Positions 14,765 to 15,050 of a stretch of 15,050 nt of DNA are shown in pieces; position 1 is the stretch's first letter; each line of letters opens with the position of its first letter. The notes beneath the pieces are model-generated. The model ran no database searches. It was not told the origin of the DNA and was given only the letters and a program-made list of their open reading frames with translations. The stretch spans positions 1 to 15,050 of the forward strand of contig CAJUOE010000010.1 in the NCBI GenBank assembly GCA_910587895.1. Reading direction: 5' to 3'. A program made the position numbers and the translations under genes. Source of the DNA: an uncultured Lachnospiraceae bacterium. Its GTDB lineage: Bacteria > Bacillota > Clostridia > Lachnospirales > Lachnospiraceae.

Positions 14765-14911
14765 GACCATCAATTAAAGTCCGAAATATAATCATAATAA
14801 TTATTATTGTTTTAACCTTTGGTCTTTTCCTTTTGGCATTGCTTACATATGTTTTTACATTTTGTAAGTATCTACACATAGAAAACCACCCTTGAAACTT
14901 TGACCGAGTAA

Positions 14912-15050
14912 TGAACTGAACCCAAAATGTTGGACAGTTTATAATCAGGGTTAGGCAACTTCTAAGGATTGGTTCCTGTAAGCAACAGGGCTCAGTCCTT
15001 TTAGTTTTCCCTTGATTCTCTTATGGTTGTAGTAATCTATATAGTCTTCC
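14912..15050 (-). mobile_element. IS3-family (IS150-like) insertion sequence, right end only
   Basis: The terminal repeat begins TGAACTGAACCCAAAATG at 14912 and continues with TTGGACAG, a form typical of IS150-group ends. The transposase stop is 38 bases inside. The element runs past the window edge, so the other end and target duplication cannot be checked. Confidence 0.85.
14951..15050 (-). CDS. IS3-family transposase (OrfB), last 32 residues
   Basis: The minus-strand frame from the edge to TAA at 14953-14951 ends with YIDYYNHKRIKGKLKGLSPV and AYRNQSL. This is the conserved C-terminus of the DDE integrase-like OrfB of IS150-type elements. The start and catalytic residues lie outside the window. 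The IS end repeat immediately follows the stop, as in intact copies. Confidence 0.92.
   Translation of the reverse strand, partial: EDYIDYYNHKRIKGKLKGLSPVAYRNQSLEVA

Larger units (their letters stand above)
14637..14911. other. Intergenic region between the ABC operon and the IS element
   Basis: I see no convincing gene here. It holds the ribosome site of the 58-residue gene, a dyad at 14666-14681, a strong hairpin at 14720-14764, an AT-rich stretch with a perfect 14-bp palindrome at 14794-14807 and a pair of TTACAT direct repeats 12 bp apart (14843, 14855). No near-consensus minus-strand promoter is visible between the hairpin and the gene. A TATGAT at 14716-14711 lacks a -35. Confidence 0.6.

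Noticed and set aside
14701..14868. A 55-codon minus-strand frame (ATG near 14880) running through the terminator as a possible leader peptide
   Set aside because: It has no ribosome site and an odd composition, and it reads through the hairpin. I could not find alternative pairings that would support translational attenuation.
14842..14868. TTACAT direct repeats and CTTACA/TGTAAG inverted repeat
   Set aside because: They are short and lie in very AT-rich sequence, so chance is a sufficient explanation.
14820..14875. Short cysteine-containing minus-strand frame (CKNICKQC) near the IS
   Set aside because: A stop codon lies a few codons upstream and there is no start. It is too short to call a gene remnant.
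1..15050. CRISPR arrays, tRNA or rRNA genes, toxin-antitoxin or phage-defence modules
   Set aside because: I saw no regularly spaced repeats, no tRNA-like cloverleaf and no defence-family motifs. The window is mostly metabolism and transport.

Overview
The window looks like the chromosome of a gut-type Clostridia, most likely a Lachnospiraceae. The basis is inference from protein style (the HPr-like protein, the LysR regulator and the GH32 invertase resemble that family), strong AGGAGG ribosome sites, and moderate GC. No ribosomal or taxonomic marker gene is present, so the genus is not fixed.

Left edge to about 2.1 kb, minus strand: two sulfur-assimilation genes, cysK then metY. MetY similarity stops abruptly near position 67, about 289 residues in, and the first 66 bases are unrelated sequence that reads as the tail of a gene on the plus strand. 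This is a rearrangement or insertion junction, or an assembly join.

2.1 to 9.9 kb, minus strand: one long operon for uptake and breakdown of sucrose or short fructo-oligosaccharides. The order is solute-binding lipoprotein, two permeases, a dedicated MsmX/UgpC-type ATPase, a cytoplasmic GH32 beta-fructosidase, a PfkB fructokinase, a histidine-free HPr-like protein and a LysR regulator. The genes overlap or lie 3 to 30 bases apart. The operon ends in a hairpin terminator just before cysK. That hairpin is also placed where a LysR protein would bind to control the cysK-metY promoter.

9.9 to 11.2 kb: a divergent LacI-family repressor gene. The 293-bp divergent region has two clear promoters and three operator dyads built from a 10-bp unit repeated every 12 bp. 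Two overlap just downstream of the operon promoter and the third, which also resembles a CcpA cre site, lies about 103 bp away.

11.2 to 12.8 kb, plus strand: a 172-residue protein of unknown function and a proline-iminopeptidase-like alpha/beta hydrolase.

12.8 to 14.64 kb, minus strand: a small ABC exporter-type operon made of a 58-residue membrane protein, an ATPase and a permease. Its permease gene ends convergently with the hydrolase, sharing stop-codon bases. Upstream lie a 14-bp palindrome-like operator candidate and a strong bidirectional hairpin terminator.

The right edge, from 14,912, is the end of an IS3-family (IS150-like) insertion sequence with its terminal repeat and the last 32 residues of its transposase.
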